Positions 16,052-24,381 are shown, numbered from the stretch's first letter. The stretch is 34,963 nucleotides of DNA from Gudongella sp964607545 (GCA_964607545.1 CAZSLV010000005.1:1-34963); one strand, 5' to 3'. The notes: generated by a model from the letters alone, not told the origin. Numbers and translations: made by a program.

Positions 16052-16859
16052 AAAATTTGTAAGTCCCTATATACATATAATTAACTCCATCTATGGTTAC
16101 TTCTTTTATATCAGTATCCCATTTATTGTTAAGTCCCTGTCTTTTTGCAAGTTCTTCAAAGTAGTACATGGCAATACCTGCATCAGCATAGGAGTACTTC
16201 CCATTAAACTCTTCTATAAATAAATCTACACTTTCATTGTGGACAATAAATCTCCATGGTTGAAGGTTTTTAGTAGATGGAGCAAACCTTATATAAAATA
16301 ACAAGTCGCCAAGTCCCCTATCTTCTAGGGTGTCCATGCTTACTAAATTATTCATTTCTTCTAAAAATACTATCTCTTCAATTCCTCTTCTTTCACTAAA
16401 GGACTCTTGTGCAAATGGATTTTTTGGTTTTGCATAGCCAATTGCTAATAAATACTCTGTATTACCAGACTCTTCTCCAAAAATTGCTCTTTTTCTCTCA
16501 TCTTCTATATCATTTAAACTAACCCAGCAAGTTCCAAGTCCTAGTTTGTTAATTCCACTTATAAGCTTCTCCATATAATATCCACTATCTACTAGGGCTT
16601 TTGGACTATGGTTTTTTATATCAATTGAAATATAGTGGGGGCTTTCTATCATAACTCCCGCATAGCCACCTATCCCCCTAAGGCTATCTGAAATATGCTT
16701 GCCATATTCATAAAAGCCAAGGTTCATCCCACTTTCCCCTAATTCCTTGTTCATTCTTTCAATTAAAAGTTTAACTTCCTTTAAGTCTACTTCTTTTAGA
16801 TTTTGCTTTTTAAACTCCCTTGTTGATTTTCTGCTTTTTAAAAAGTCTGCCATATTCAT
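16050..16859 (-). CDS. TM1586-type nitroreductase family protein
   Basis: This is a putative FMN-dependent oxidoreductase of the nitroreductase fold. The N-terminal half has SRKSTREFKKQ (the arginine-rich FMN phosphate site) and LGTCWVSLND. The C-terminal half has RFAPSTKNLQPWRFIV, resembling the same fold's SxxNxQPW motif. Together the halves give the 269-residue tandem arrangement of the TM1586 family. The physiological substrate is not known. The ATG has GGGAGG upstream. It follows the PAP2 gene after 40 bases and may be co-transcribed with it. A strong terminator follows immediately. Confidence 0.84.
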   Translation of the reverse strand: MNMADFLKSRKSTREFKKQNLKEVDLKEVKLLIERMNKELGESGMNLGFYEYGKHISDSLRGIGGYAGVMIESPHYISIDIKNHSPKALVDSGYYMEKLISGINKLGLGTCWVSLNDIEDERKRAIFGEESGNTEYLLAIGYAKPKNPFAQESFSERRGIEEIVFLEEMNNLVSMDTLEDRGLGDLLFYIRFAPSTKNLQPWRFIVHNESVDLFIEEFNGKYSYADAGIAMYYFEELAKRQGLNNKWDTDIKEVTIDGVNYMYIGTYKF

Positions 16860-16899
16860 TTTTAAATTCCTCCCTATTGTTTGTTATGTTAGGCTTATC

Positions 16900-17460
16900 T
16901 TATAGGTTTAATCCTATTGCAAGGCCCAATTTGTTGATAAATTCTAAAAAGTATATATGAATAGTTAAACTAGCAAATACTCCTAGTATTATTCCTGCAA
17001 CTACATCTGTAGGGTAGTGTACCCCCAGATAAATCCTACTTAGGCCAATAACTAAGGCAAGTAATAAGACAACCATAGCAAATTTAGGCAAGTTGACAGC
17101 TAGGGTAGTTGCCAAGGAAAAGCTTGCTGTAGTATGTCCTGATGGAAAGGAATAATCCCTTAATTCTATTCCAAAGGTATGGAGGTGTTCTAGGATTTTA
17201 TAGGGTCTTTCCCTGCTCATCAACCTCTTTAGGGATTGGACGAAAACTTGACCAAAGGAAAGGGCAAAAATAGCTTCAAGTCCAATCATCTTTATTTCCC
17301 TAGTCCCAAATAATAAAAGGCCCATGGCAAAAATAGATGTAAATATGGCACCTCCTAAATCAGTTACCCTAAACATTATCTTATCCAAATACTTATTCTT
17401 AATTTTAGAATTTATAAGGCGGATAAAAAAGTCATCAAATTTCTTAAAATAATTTATCAA
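16900..17460 (-). CDS. PAP2 superfamily membrane phosphatase
   Basis: This is a membrane phosphatase of the type-2 phosphatidic acid phosphatase family, acting on phosphatidate, phosphatidylglycerol phosphate or undecaprenyl pyrophosphate. All three signature blocks are present: KRLMSRERPY, FPSGHTTAS with the conserved histidine, and SRIYLGVHYPTDVVAG with the second histidine. About five to six membrane helices are visible. A longer reading begins at GTG 17469, but GGAG at 17469-17472 overlaps that codon and sits 8 bases before TTG 17460, so I use the TTG (MINYFKKF). The length is 186 residues. It diverges from the helicase gene and precedes the nitroreductase. The substrate is uncertain; BcrC/YbjG-like undecaprenyl recycling is possible. 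Confidence 0.9.
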   Translation of the reverse strand: MINYFKKFDDFFIRLINSKIKNKYLDKIMFRVTDLGGAIFTSIFAMGLLLFGTREIKMIGLEAIFALSFGQVFVQSLKRLMSRERPYKILEHLHTFGIELRDYSFPSGHTTASFSLATTLAVNLPKFAMVVLLLALVIGLSRIYLGVHYPTDVVAGIILGVFASLTIHIYFLEFINKLGLAIGLNL

Positions 17461-17468
17461 GGTCTTCA

Positions 17469-17472
17469 CTCC
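17469..17472 (-). promoter_or_regulatory. SD that favours the TTG start of the PAP2 gene
   Basis: GGAG overlaps the upstream GTG codon but is 8 bases from TTG 17460, the same situation as at nth. Confidence 0.55.
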
Positions 17473-17570
17473 GATCTATACAAGAACAATTATATTACAT
17501 TGTTACCCGATAATAAAGACTATATTAATAATTCCATGTATAATCCTTAATTTTTATGATAAAATCTATT

Positions 17571-17576
17571 TATAAT
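17571..17576 (+). promoter_or_regulatory. Candidate -10 box for the helicase gene
   Basis: A perfect TATAAT lies 17 bases before the ATG, which would put the transcript start at the SD. A second TATAAT at 17539-17544 is an alternative. Neither has a good -35. Confidence 0.3.
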
Positions 17577-17593
17577 GGACTTGGAGGACTAAA

Positions 17594-19468
17594 ATGGACT
17601 TAAGTGAGATTCAAATAAGAGCAATAAATCATAAAAATGGGCCCGCTTTAGTTTTAGCCGTTCCAGGAGCAGGTAAGACTACAGTAATTATCCACAGGAC
17701 TCATAAGTTAATATCAAAAGATAAGGTTAAGGCTGAGAGAATACTTTCAATAACATTTAGTAAGGCTTCTGCCCTTGATATGAAGTCTCGCTACTTAAAT
17801 TTTTATAAGGGTCAAGGCATTATGCCCTTATTTACAACTATTCATAGCTTTTGCTATAAAATAATAAGGGATTATACGAAAAAGCAAAACCACACCTATA
17901 ATATAATTGAAAATGAAAAAGAAAACTTAAATAAGTATAATATTGTTAAAAACTTATATTATAAGGTAAATAAGAGCCAGATTACTGAAGAAAAACTAGA
18001 TTCTTTTATTTCTTATGTAGGCTTTATAAAAAATACAATGATCTTACCCCATGACTTTATTAGGATAAAAAAGATAGATTTTGATAATTTTATTAAACTT
18101 TATTATGAATATGAAAAGTATAAAAAAGATAATTACTTGCTAGATTTTGATGATATGCTTACCCTAAGCTATGATTTGTTAAAAAGTCATCCAAAGGCCC
18201 TTAACTACTACCGAAAAACCTTTGATTATATACAATTAGATGAGGGGCAAGATACATCCAAACTCCAATATGAGATAATTAAATTACTAGCTTATCCAGA
18301 TAATAATCTCTTTGTAGTTGCAGATGATGACCAGTCTATTTATGGCTTTAGGGGGGCCTCTCCAGAGGAGCTTTTAAATTTTAAAAGGGACTTTCCTAAG
18401 GGGGAAATATTTTTTATGCAAGATAACTTTAGGTCTTCAAAAAATATAGTCTCTATGTCAAATAACTTTATTCATCAAAATAAAAATAGGTACTTAAAGG
18501 AAATTGCTACAAGTAATCCCTATATAGGGCCCATTGAAGTTGTTAAATTTAAGTCTATCCTAGACCAGTATTCTTATATCTTAGAAGATATTAAAAATAA
18601 AGAAGGTACTATGGCAATCTTATATAGGAACAACCTATCCTCTTTAGGTCTTTTAAATCTATTTGAAAAGAACAATGTTTTATTTTATATAAGAGATTTA
18701 AAGTTAAAATTTTTTAACCACTGGGTAATAAGAGATATTTTATCGTTTATGGAACTTTCTTTGGAAATTAATAATGTCACCCTATATGAAAATATTTATT
18801 ATAAGTCCAAGGGCTATATATCTAAAAAAATGATTCTTTGGCTTAAGACTAAAAATTTTAAGGGGTCTCTTTTTTCCCAACTTTTAAAATACCCCCTCTT
18901 AAGTGATTATTATAAAAAGAGCATTCGTGAATTAGAACTTGATTTTAAACGGCTTTCAAAACTATCCCCTTTTAAATCTATCGAGTATATTATGGATAAG
19001 TTAGATTATGAAAATTACCTTAGGGAAAACTCTATGAAATTTGGTTCTACCTATCAAAATTTAATAGAAATGATTTTTTATTTAAAATTAATAGCTAAGG
19101 AAACGCAAGATTTATATGACTTTAAAGATAGGTTAAGTAAGCTTAATGAAGTCTTATTTTCATCTAGTAAAAACGAAAGTAATATTACCCTTTCTACAAT
19201 CCATTCAGCCAAGGGTCTTGAGTTTGACAATGTTTACATTATAGACCTAGTAGATGGAAGTTTCCCTTGTGCAAGTTCTATTGAGGAGTTGGAAAACAAA
19301 AATCCTTCGTCATATGAAGAAGAAAGAAGATTGTTTTATGTAGGCATGACAAGGGCTAAAAAAAGCCTTCACCTTTTAAGCTATGCAAAGATTGAAAACA
19401 AGAAAACAGACCCTTCAAGGTTTTTAAAGGAACTTCAAATAAGCTCAAAAATCATAGGCCAGAAGTAA
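17594..19468 (+). CDS. UvrD/PcrA-like superfamily 1 DNA helicase, short form
   Basis: This is an ATP-driven 3'-5' DNA helicase or translocase. Motifs in order: Q motif around Q7; Walker A VPGAGKTT at 23-30; TIHSFC (Ib); Walker B QLDEGQD; motif III ADDDQSIYGFRGASPEELL; NFRSS (motif IV); TIHSAKGLEFDNVYI (V); and ERRLFYVGMTRAKKSLHL (VI). At 624 residues it is about 100 shorter than typical PcrA. It ends ~40 residues after motif VI, so it lacks the C-terminal Tudor-like domain that lets PcrA/UvrD contact RNA polymerase. It is therefore probably an accessory helicase rather than PcrA itself. SD GGAGG precedes the ATG. It is convergent with the HAD gene, 8 bases away. Confidence 0.92.
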   Translation: MDLSEIQIRAINHKNGPALVLAVPGAGKTTVIIHRTHKLISKDKVKAERILSITFSKASALDMKSRYLNFYKGQGIMPLFTTIHSFCYKIIRDYTKKQNHTYNIIENEKENLNKYNIVKNLYYKVNKSQITEEKLDSFISYVGFIKNTMILPHDFIRIKKIDFDNFIKLYYEYEKYKKDNYLLDFDDMLTLSYDLLKSHPKALNYYRKTFDYIQLDEGQDTSKLQYEIIKLLAYPDNNLFVVADDDQSIYGFRGASPEELLNFKRDFPKGEIFFMQDNFRSSKNIVSMSNNFIHQNKNRYLKEIATSNPYIGPIEVVKFKSILDQYSYILEDIKNKEGTMAILYRNNLSSLGLLNLFEKNNVLFYIRDLKLKFFNHWVIRDILSFMELSLEINNVTLYENIYYKSKGYISKKMILWLKTKNFKGSLFSQLLKYPLLSDYYKKSIRELELDFKRLSKLSPFKSIEYIMDKLDYENYLRENSMKFGSTYQNLIEMIFYLKLIAKETQDLYDFKDRLSKLNEVLFSSSKNESNITLSTIHSAKGLEFDNVYIIDLVDGSFPCASSIEELENKNPSSYEEERRLFYVGMTRAKKSLHLLSYAKIENKKTDPSRFLKELQISSKIIGQK

Positions 19469-19480
19469 ATTCTGGCCTAT
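19454..19480. terminator. Hairpin spanning both stop codons of the convergent helicase and HAD genes
   Basis: ATAGGCCAGAA (19454-19464) pairs perfectly with TTCTGGCCTAT (19470-19480) around a 5-base loop. The helicase stop (19466-19468) is in the loop and the HAD stop (19477-19479) in the stem. A short T run (ATTTTT) follows on the minus strand; none follows on the plus strand. Confidence 0.7.
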
Positions 19481-20202
19481 AGCAATTCAACGCTTGAATC
19501 AAATTTATATATTACATTCTTTCTTTCCACAACAATATTTATCCTCTTAGAAAGGTAGGGGTCTTTTTTAATCTCTATTACTAATTCCTTGTTAGGATTA
19601 ATTGCAACTGGATTTCCTATCCTCCTTAGCATGGATAAATCCCCTGTAGTATCCCCATAAGCGTAGCTATTAACTAAGTCTACATCGTATTTTAAAATTA
19701 TTTCATTTAACTGCTTTTTCTTACTATCAGAATCCCACATTTTAATTATCTCGCCTGTATAGTTGTTATCAGAGTCTACCTTGTAAACTGTCCCCCTATA
19801 CTCTGTCACTCCATATTTTTCAGCCATCTTAGAAACTAAAAAGTCAGGGCTTCCAGATATGAAAAATACCTTATGGCCCATGTTTTTATGCCATTCTATT
19901 TGGTCTCTTGAGTACTTATAGACCATATCCCAGTTAGAATCTATAACATGCTTTGCAACAAACTCCACGTATTCTTTATTTACCCCTTGTAATTCTTGTA
20001 AGTAGACTCCAGCTAAGAGTTCTAAGTATTGTTCAAATTCACCATATCTCTTTTCCCATTCGTCAAATGCCTTTTTCACTTTTGTATACCAAATTTCTGG
20101 GCTAAATATTTCAAAAGCTATCATCTTTTTAAAATGTTCAATCATAAGTGAATTTCTAAATATTGTCCCATCAATATCAAAAAACGCCGCGACATCCTTC
20201 AC
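19477..20202 (-). CDS. HAD-IB family hydrolase (SerB/phosphoserine phosphatase-like)
   Basis: This is a haloacid dehalogenase phosphatase of the IB subgroup. Motif I is FFDIDGTIF with D9 and D11; motif II is FISGSP; the motif III lysine is in the KKKQLNEI stretch; and motif IV is YGDTTGDLSML, followed by GNPVAINPNKEL, typical of SerB-like enzymes. The helical C1 cap lies between motifs I and II. The substrate could be phosphoserine or a related phosphomonoester; no serine biosynthesis genes are nearby. The start is GTG with AGAGGGAT upstream. It is the last gene of the degV-EEP-HAD unit and ends in a hairpin shared with the helicase gene. Confidence 0.88.
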   Translation of the reverse strand: MKDVAAFFDIDGTIFRNSLMIEHFKKMIAFEIFSPEIWYTKVKKAFDEWEKRYGEFEQYLELLAGVYLQELQGVNKEYVEFVAKHVIDSNWDMVYKYSRDQIEWHKNMGHKVFFISGSPDFLVSKMAEKYGVTEYRGTVYKVDSDNNYTGEIIKMWDSDSKKKQLNEIILKYDVDLVNSYAYGDTTGDLSMLRRIGNPVAINPNKELVIEIKKDPYLSKRINIVVERKNVIYKFDSSVELL

Positions 20203-20228
20203 CTTATCCCTCTTTTCTCTTGTAAAGT

Positions 20229-21287
20229 TTATTGTTTTAAAGTAAATGTAAGAACAGTAGGATTGTGGTCTGAGTACTTAAAGTTAGTGTCTGTAGTACT
20301 AACACCTACACTTTCTACATTGTCAGATAATAAAAATCCATCTATAATAGCTTTAAAATTTTCCCCATCCTTATAAGGCTTTGCCAGGGTTCTTACTGTA
20401 GGTAGCTCATAATCAATCCCCCAATTGTACTTTGATACTTCATAGTTTTCAGGGAGGTTCTTTAGCCAAAATGGCCAATCTTCTAAGGCTGTAAATTTAT
20501 CTGGCTCTGTGTTTGGGAGGTTGTGGTTCCAATCTCCACCTACTATAATGTAGTTACCCCTAATATACTCCCCTTCTAGGTACCTCTTTAAATAGTTAAG
20601 TTGTTGTTGCCTAATAATTCCTCCCTTATCAAAGGCTGAGAGGTGAATATTTACAAGAACTAACTCCTTCCCATTATCAACTTCTAGCCTTGTCTCAACA
20701 AAGCACCTATCAAGTTCAAATAATTGTATTAGCCACTTTTCCGACCCTGGAAATTGAAACCTGCTAGCCTGTGTGATATTATATCTTGAAAATGTGCTAA
20801 TACCAGACTCAACCCTCCCCATAGGCCTTAGTAGAGGGATAGGGACCCAGGCTACCTTGTAATTAAGTGCAAAGGTAAAGCCATAATTTGGGTAGTTTTC
20901 CTTTAGAATATCTAGCTGGTTAACCATATGGGAACGGCTAGATTTTGTATCTATTTCTTGAAATAAAAAAATATCGGATTCAGCTCCATCTACAATATCA
21001 ATAATGTTTCTTATATTATCTAGTACTTTTTCCTTACTTTCAGCCCTTGATCTCCTACCTCCATCGGCAAAAAAATCTTGACCTTCATCTAGGCCCCCAT
21101 AACCTATATTGTAGGAAAGGATCTTTATTTCTTTTTCTATGGGTACAAGCTTTACTTGGTTATTTGAAATTGAGAGGTTTAACTTTTCCTTAGGATTCAT
21201 AGAAGTTAGAAAAGTATAAACTATAAAAGATGCAAATAAAAATAATAATAAGCTAATTACAATTAAAAGAGCTTTTATAGCTTTCAT
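20229..21287 (-). CDS. Membrane-anchored endonuclease/exonuclease/phosphatase family protein
   Basis: A single N-terminal hydrophobic helix (about residues 4-26) is followed by an extracytoplasmic catalytic domain of the DNase I/sphingomyelinase-like EEP fold. Active-site blocks are ILSYNIGYGG (metal Asn), LFQEID (metal Glu), LVNIHLSAFD (His), IIVGGDWNHNLP (Asp and Asn), and the final YSDHNPTVL (catalytic Asp-His). The 352-residue length is normal. The reaction could be nuclease or phosphodiesterase on nucleotides, sugars or lipids; it cannot be resolved here. The SD is an unusual tract of seven G (21294-21300) 6 bases before the ATG. It sits between degV and the HAD gene with short gaps. Confidence 0.86.
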   Translation of the reverse strand: MKAIKALLIVISLLLFLFASFIVYTFLTSMNPKEKLNLSISNNQVKLVPIEKEIKILSYNIGYGGLDEGQDFFADGGRRSRAESKEKVLDNIRNIIDIVDGAESDIFLFQEIDTKSSRSHMVNQLDILKENYPNYGFTFALNYKVAWVPIPLLRPMGRVESGISTFSRYNITQASRFQFPGSEKWLIQLFELDRCFVETRLEVDNGKELVLVNIHLSAFDKGGIIRQQQLNYLKRYLEGEYIRGNYIIVGGDWNHNLPNTEPDKFTALEDWPFWLKNLPENYEVSKYNWGIDYELPTVRTLAKPYKDGENFKAIIDGFLLSDNVESVGVSTTDTNFKYSDHNPTVLTFTLKQ

Positions 21288-21293
21288 TTAAAT

Positions 21294-21300
21294 CCCCCCC
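21294..21300 (-). promoter_or_regulatory. Homopolymeric G7 SD of the EEP-family gene
   Basis: Seven consecutive G on the minus strand lie 6 bases before the ATG and replace the usual GGAGG. Pairing with the 16S tail would use G-U wobbles. Confidence 0.65.
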
Positions 21301-21311
21301 ATAGTTAAATC

Positions 21312-22166
21312 TTACTTTGAATAAAATACAGTTAGGACACCTGGGCCAGCATGGGCTCCAATCACTGCTCCTACTTCTCCAATTAAAAAGTCTTTAACCC
21401 CTAACTTTTCACTAATCATTTCCTTTAGTTTTTCTGCTGCCTCTATATCGTCCCCATGGAAGACATATACAGTTTTACTTGTAAAGTCTTTGTTAATTGC
21501 TCTTTTTTCCATAAGTTCTACCATGGTTTTATATACCTTGTTTTTCCCTCTTACCTTCTCTAGGACAGCTAGTTTACCATCAACTACTTCTAAAACAGGC
21601 TTAATATTTAGCATGCCTCCAAGTACTGCATTGGTTTTAGATACTCTGCCCCCCCTATAGAGGTATTCAATATCATCAACTGTGAAAATATGGTCTATAT
21701 TTTTAATATTATAATCAATAATTTCTAGTATTTCTTCCTTGGATTTTCCTTCCTTTAAGGCCTTTGCAGCTTCATTTACAATAAAACCATAACCCCCTGA
21801 TGCAGCTTTTGAGTCTATTATTTCTATATCTACCCCTGGATTTTCTCCTATAACTTGTAACTTAGCTAAGTGGGCAGATTGAAAAGTAGATGAAAGCTCA
21901 GATGAAAACCCTAAATAAATAAGACTAGACCCATCCTTGGTTAATTCTTCAAACTTCTCTTGAAAAATTAAGGGAGTGATTTGTGCTGTCTTATAAACTA
22001 CCCCACTTCTCATATTGTCATAAACTTCTTTTGGACTAATATCTATCTTATCCCTGTATGATTTTTCCCCTCTTATTACCATAATAGGCAAAACATCTAT
22101 TCCCAGTTTTTTTATAAGGTCTTCTGGTAGATCACAAGCACTGTCACATAAAATTTTTAAAGCCAT
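21312..22166 (-). CDS. DegV family fatty-acid-binding protein
   Basis: DegV (FakB) proteins bind a fatty acid in the cytoplasm and, in species with FakA, present it for phosphorylation and phospholipid synthesis. The start ILCDSACDLPEDLIKKLGI, the middle YKTAQITPLIF and IYLGFSSELSSTFQSA, and the IEIIDSKAASGGYGFIV segment are characteristic; the C-terminal GAHAGPGVLTVFY is the conserved lid of the pocket. At 284 residues it is full length. No fakA is in view. AAGGAGG precedes the ATG. It leads the three-gene unit with the EEP and HAD genes and diverges from pepT. Confidence 0.94.
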   Translation of the reverse strand: MALKILCDSACDLPEDLIKKLGIDVLPIMVIRGEKSYRDKIDISPKEVYDNMRSGVVYKTAQITPLIFQEKFEELTKDGSSLIYLGFSSELSSTFQSAHLAKLQVIGENPGVDIEIIDSKAASGGYGFIVNEAAKALKEGKSKEEILEIIDYNIKNIDHIFTVDDIEYLYRGGRVSKTNAVLGGMLNIKPVLEVVDGKLAVLEKVRGKNKVYKTMVELMEKRAINKDFTSKTVYVFHGDDIEAAEKLKEMISEKLGVKDFLIGEVGAVIGAHAGPGVLTVFYSK

Positions 22167-22222
22167 AATAATATCCTCCTTGTTTATATTTGTTATGTAT
22201 ATTCCCCATATAAATCTATTTT

Positions 22223-22247
22223 ATAGCTTAAAGCTTATAATAGCTAT
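22223..22247. promoter_or_regulatory. Inverted repeat in the degV-pepT divergent region, possible operator
   Basis: ATAGCT (22223-22228) and AGCTAT (22242-22247) form an inverted repeat. A palindromic AAGCTT (22231-22236) lies between them. The repeat spans the candidate -10 of degV and would be well placed for a repressor. Confidence 0.35.
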
Positions 22248-22261
22248 CCTTTTTTTTTCAA
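22234..22261 (-). promoter_or_regulatory. Candidate promoter for the degV unit
   Basis: The minus strand has TTGAAA (22256-22261, 5/6), a 16-base spacer with an A tract, and TATAAG (22234-22239, 5/6), leaving a leader of about 60 bases before degV. Confidence 0.45.
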
Positions 22262-22299
22262 AAGATTATACAAAAGATAGAAAAATGTGTACAATAAGA

Positions 22300-22307
22300 G
22301 GGGAGGG
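22300..22307 (+). promoter_or_regulatory. SD that decides the pepT start
   Basis: GGGGAGGG lies 6 bases before ATG 22314 and lies inside the longer in-frame reading from GTG 22287, which is therefore rejected. Confidence 0.8.
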
Positions 22308-22313
22308 ATATAT

Positions 22314-23528
22314 ATGGATAAATTATTAGATAGGTTTATTTCTTATACTCAAATTGATACTACATCGGATGAAAGCTCGGTAAGTACTCCAAGCTCTAAT
22401 TCTCAGCTAGACCTTGCAAGAAAGCTTGTACTTGAGTTAAAAGAAATAGGTATGGAGGATGTTTCTTTAGATGAAAGAGGTTATGTAATGGCTAGCCTAC
22501 CTGCAAATGATCCTAGTAAAAAAAGGACTTTGGGTTTTATAGCCCATATGGACACTAGCCCAGATATGTCGGGGGAGAATGTAAAAGTTAATAAAGTAAT
22601 AAATTATCAGGGTGAGGATATTATCTTAAACAAGGACTTAAATATTATTATGTCCCCATCAGACTTTAAAGACTTAAAGGACCATATTGGCAAAACTCTT
22701 TTAACTACTGATGGAACCACTTTATTGGGGGCAGACAATAAGGCTGGGATAGCAGAAATAATTACCGCTATGGACTACCTTATAAAAAATCCCCAAATAC
22801 CTCATTGTAATTTAAAGGTTGCCTTCACTCCAGATGAGGAAATTGGCAGGGGAGCAGATTATTTTGATGTAGAAAAGTTTGGGTGTGACTTTGCCTATAC
22901 AGTAGATGGGGGTCCTGTTGGCGAACTTGAATATGAAAACTTTAATGCAGCTACTGCAAAATTACTAATTAAGGGGAGAAATGTTCACCCTGGAACTGCT
23001 AAGAATAAGATGATAAATTCTATACTTCTAGCATATGAAATAAATAATATGCTACCAGTAGATCAAAGACCAGAGTATACTCAAGATTACGAGGGCTTCT
23101 TTCACTTGATGCATTTAAATGGGAGTGTCGAAAAGACAAGTATGGCCTTTATAATTAGGGACCACTTTAAGGAAAGTTTTGAAAAAAAGAAAGAATTGTT
23201 ACAAGAAGTTGTAGCTTTTATGAATTTCAAGTATGGGGATCTTATAGATTTAAAAATTGAAGACACCTACTACAATATGAAAGAAATGATCCTACCCCAT
23301 ATGGAGATAGTAGACCTTGCTAAAAAAGCCATGCAGGGGCTTGGTATAGAAGCTATTGTTAAACCTATTAGGGGGGGAACTGATGGGTCTAGGCTATCCT
23401 TTATGGGCCTTCCCTGTCCTAATATATTTACAGGTGGTTACAACTATCATGGAAAGTTTGAATATATCCCTTTAGAGGATATGGAACTTGCAACTAAGAC
23501 AATAATAGAAATTTCAAAGCTTGCTTAA
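22314..23528 (+). CDS. pepT: Peptidase T (tripeptide aminopeptidase)
   Basis: This M20-family zinc aminopeptidase releases the N-terminal residue of tripeptides. Active-site residues align with PepT: H78 and D80 in FIAHMDTSPDMSG, D141 in LLGADNKAGIAE, E175/E176 in TPDEEIGRGAD, D198 in YTVDGGPVGELEYENFNAA, and the late histidine in GGYNYHGKFEY. The lid region NVHPGTAKNKMINS is also conserved. I use the ATG at 22314 (404 residues) because GGGGAGGG at 22300-22307 lies 6 bases upstream. A longer reading from GTG 22287 would translate through this SD. It stands alone, divergent from degV, and ends in a strong two-way terminator. Confidence 0.96.
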   Translation: MDKLLDRFISYTQIDTTSDESSVSTPSSNSQLDLARKLVLELKEIGMEDVSLDERGYVMASLPANDPSKKRTLGFIAHMDTSPDMSGENVKVNKVINYQGEDIILNKDLNIIMSPSDFKDLKDHIGKTLLTTDGTTLLGADNKAGIAEIITAMDYLIKNPQIPHCNLKVAFTPDEEIGRGADYFDVEKFGCDFAYTVDGGPVGELEYENFNAATAKLLIKGRNVHPGTAKNKMINSILLAYEINNMLPVDQRPEYTQDYEGFFHLMHLNGSVEKTSMAFIIRDHFKESFEKKKELLQEVVAFMNFKYGDLIDLKIEDTYYNMKEMILPHMEIVDLAKKAMQGLGIEAIVKPIRGGTDGSRLSFMGLPCPNIFTGGYNYHGKFEYIPLEDMELATKTIIEISKLA

Positions 23529-23560
23529 AAAAAACCTTTAGCTACTAGCTAAAGGTTTTT
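23527..23560. terminator. Bidirectional terminator between pepT and the aminotransferase
   Basis: AAAAACCTTTAGC (23530-23542) pairs with GCTAAAGGTTTTT (23548-23560) around a 5-base loop. T runs occur in both directions. The hairpin also encodes the last residues and the stop codon of the minus-strand aminotransferase. Confidence 0.88.
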
Positions 23561-24367
23561 GTGTATTAACTTATGGTAGCCTTCTAGGAGGTCTATAATA
23601 ATTTTATTACTCATGCTAGGTACTTTTAAATTATCAATTTGTGAAACAGGCAAGACCCCTGTACTAGTACCAGATACAAACAAGGCCCCTATCTTTATTA
23701 AATCATCCTTATGAAGCTTTCTTTCAATAACCTTATAGCCTAAGTCTTCTGCTAAGGATAAGATGTGCTTTCTCGTTATGCCCAGTAGGACTAGGTCTGC
23801 GGGTGCAGTATACAATTTGTCATCTAATACATAAAACATATTAGACCTGCTGCCTTCAAGGATAAAGCCCTTAGAATCTACTAGGAGGGCCTCAAAGGCA
23901 TTGTTTGAATCCATGGCTTCTTTAACCCTATCTTTAAAGTCTGAATGTTGTATCTTAGCATTTGGATTATCCCTAGTATGGTCAAATAAAATAGTCTTTA
24001 CCCCTTCTTCATAATAAGATTTTGGGGGATAAAAACTTAAGATCGGATAAACTAAAAAAATTTTATCTTGGTTTTCATCTTCAACTGTAAGAAGTTTTAT
24101 GTTGTTGTTTTTTATTTGGTTTATGTCTATGCACTGCCTAGCATAGTCTTTAATATCCTCTCTTGAAAAATTAATATCATAAGAAATTAAGTCAGCTGAC
24201 CTAAACATCCTATCAAGGTGGTCATCTAAAAATAAGGGTTTACCTTCTACAACCCTAACCACTTCGTATATGGGTGACTTACTAATACTCTTAAATATAG
24301 ATTCATCTTTACTATCAAATACTTCTCCATTTACAATGTACTTATCCATAATTGCTTCGTTTTTCAT
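23549..24367 (-). CDS. Class IV PLP-dependent aminotransferase family protein (PabC/IlvE/Dat-like)
   Basis: This is a fold-type IV PLP enzyme. An N-terminal YEVVRVVEGKPLFLDDHLDRMFRSADL segment has the usual glycine and HxxR motif. K145 in HSDFKDR is the likely Schiff base; E171 in ILEGSRSNMF binds the pyridine nitrogen; GTSTGVLPV near residue 233 forms the phosphate loop. The family includes aminodeoxychorismate lyase, branched-chain aminotransferase and D-amino acid aminotransferase. The length of 272 and the short Lys region favour PabC- or Dat-like enzymes over IlvE, but no folate genes are nearby. ATG has AAAGGAGGAG upstream. It follows cls by 14 bases. Specific activity is not assignable from the sequence. 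Confidence 0.85.
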   Translation of the reverse strand: MKNEAIMDKYIVNGEVFDSKDESIFKSISKSPIYEVVRVVEGKPLFLDDHLDRMFRSADLISYDINFSREDIKDYARQCIDINQIKNNNIKLLTVEDENQDKIFLVYPILSFYPPKSYYEEGVKTILFDHTRDNPNAKIQHSDFKDRVKEAMDSNNAFEALLVDSKGFILEGSRSNMFYVLDDKLYTAPADLVLLGITRKHILSLAEDLGYKVIERKLHKDDLIKIGALFVSGTSTGVLPVSQIDNLKVPSMSNKIIIDLLEGYHKLIHKNL

Positions 24368-24381
24368 TTAGAACTCCTCCT

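Noticed and set aside
22287..22313. N-terminal extension of pepT from GTG 22287
   Set aside because: The extension would translate the GGGGAGGG SD and adds residues not found in PepT; ATG 22314 gives the catalytic numbering of the family.
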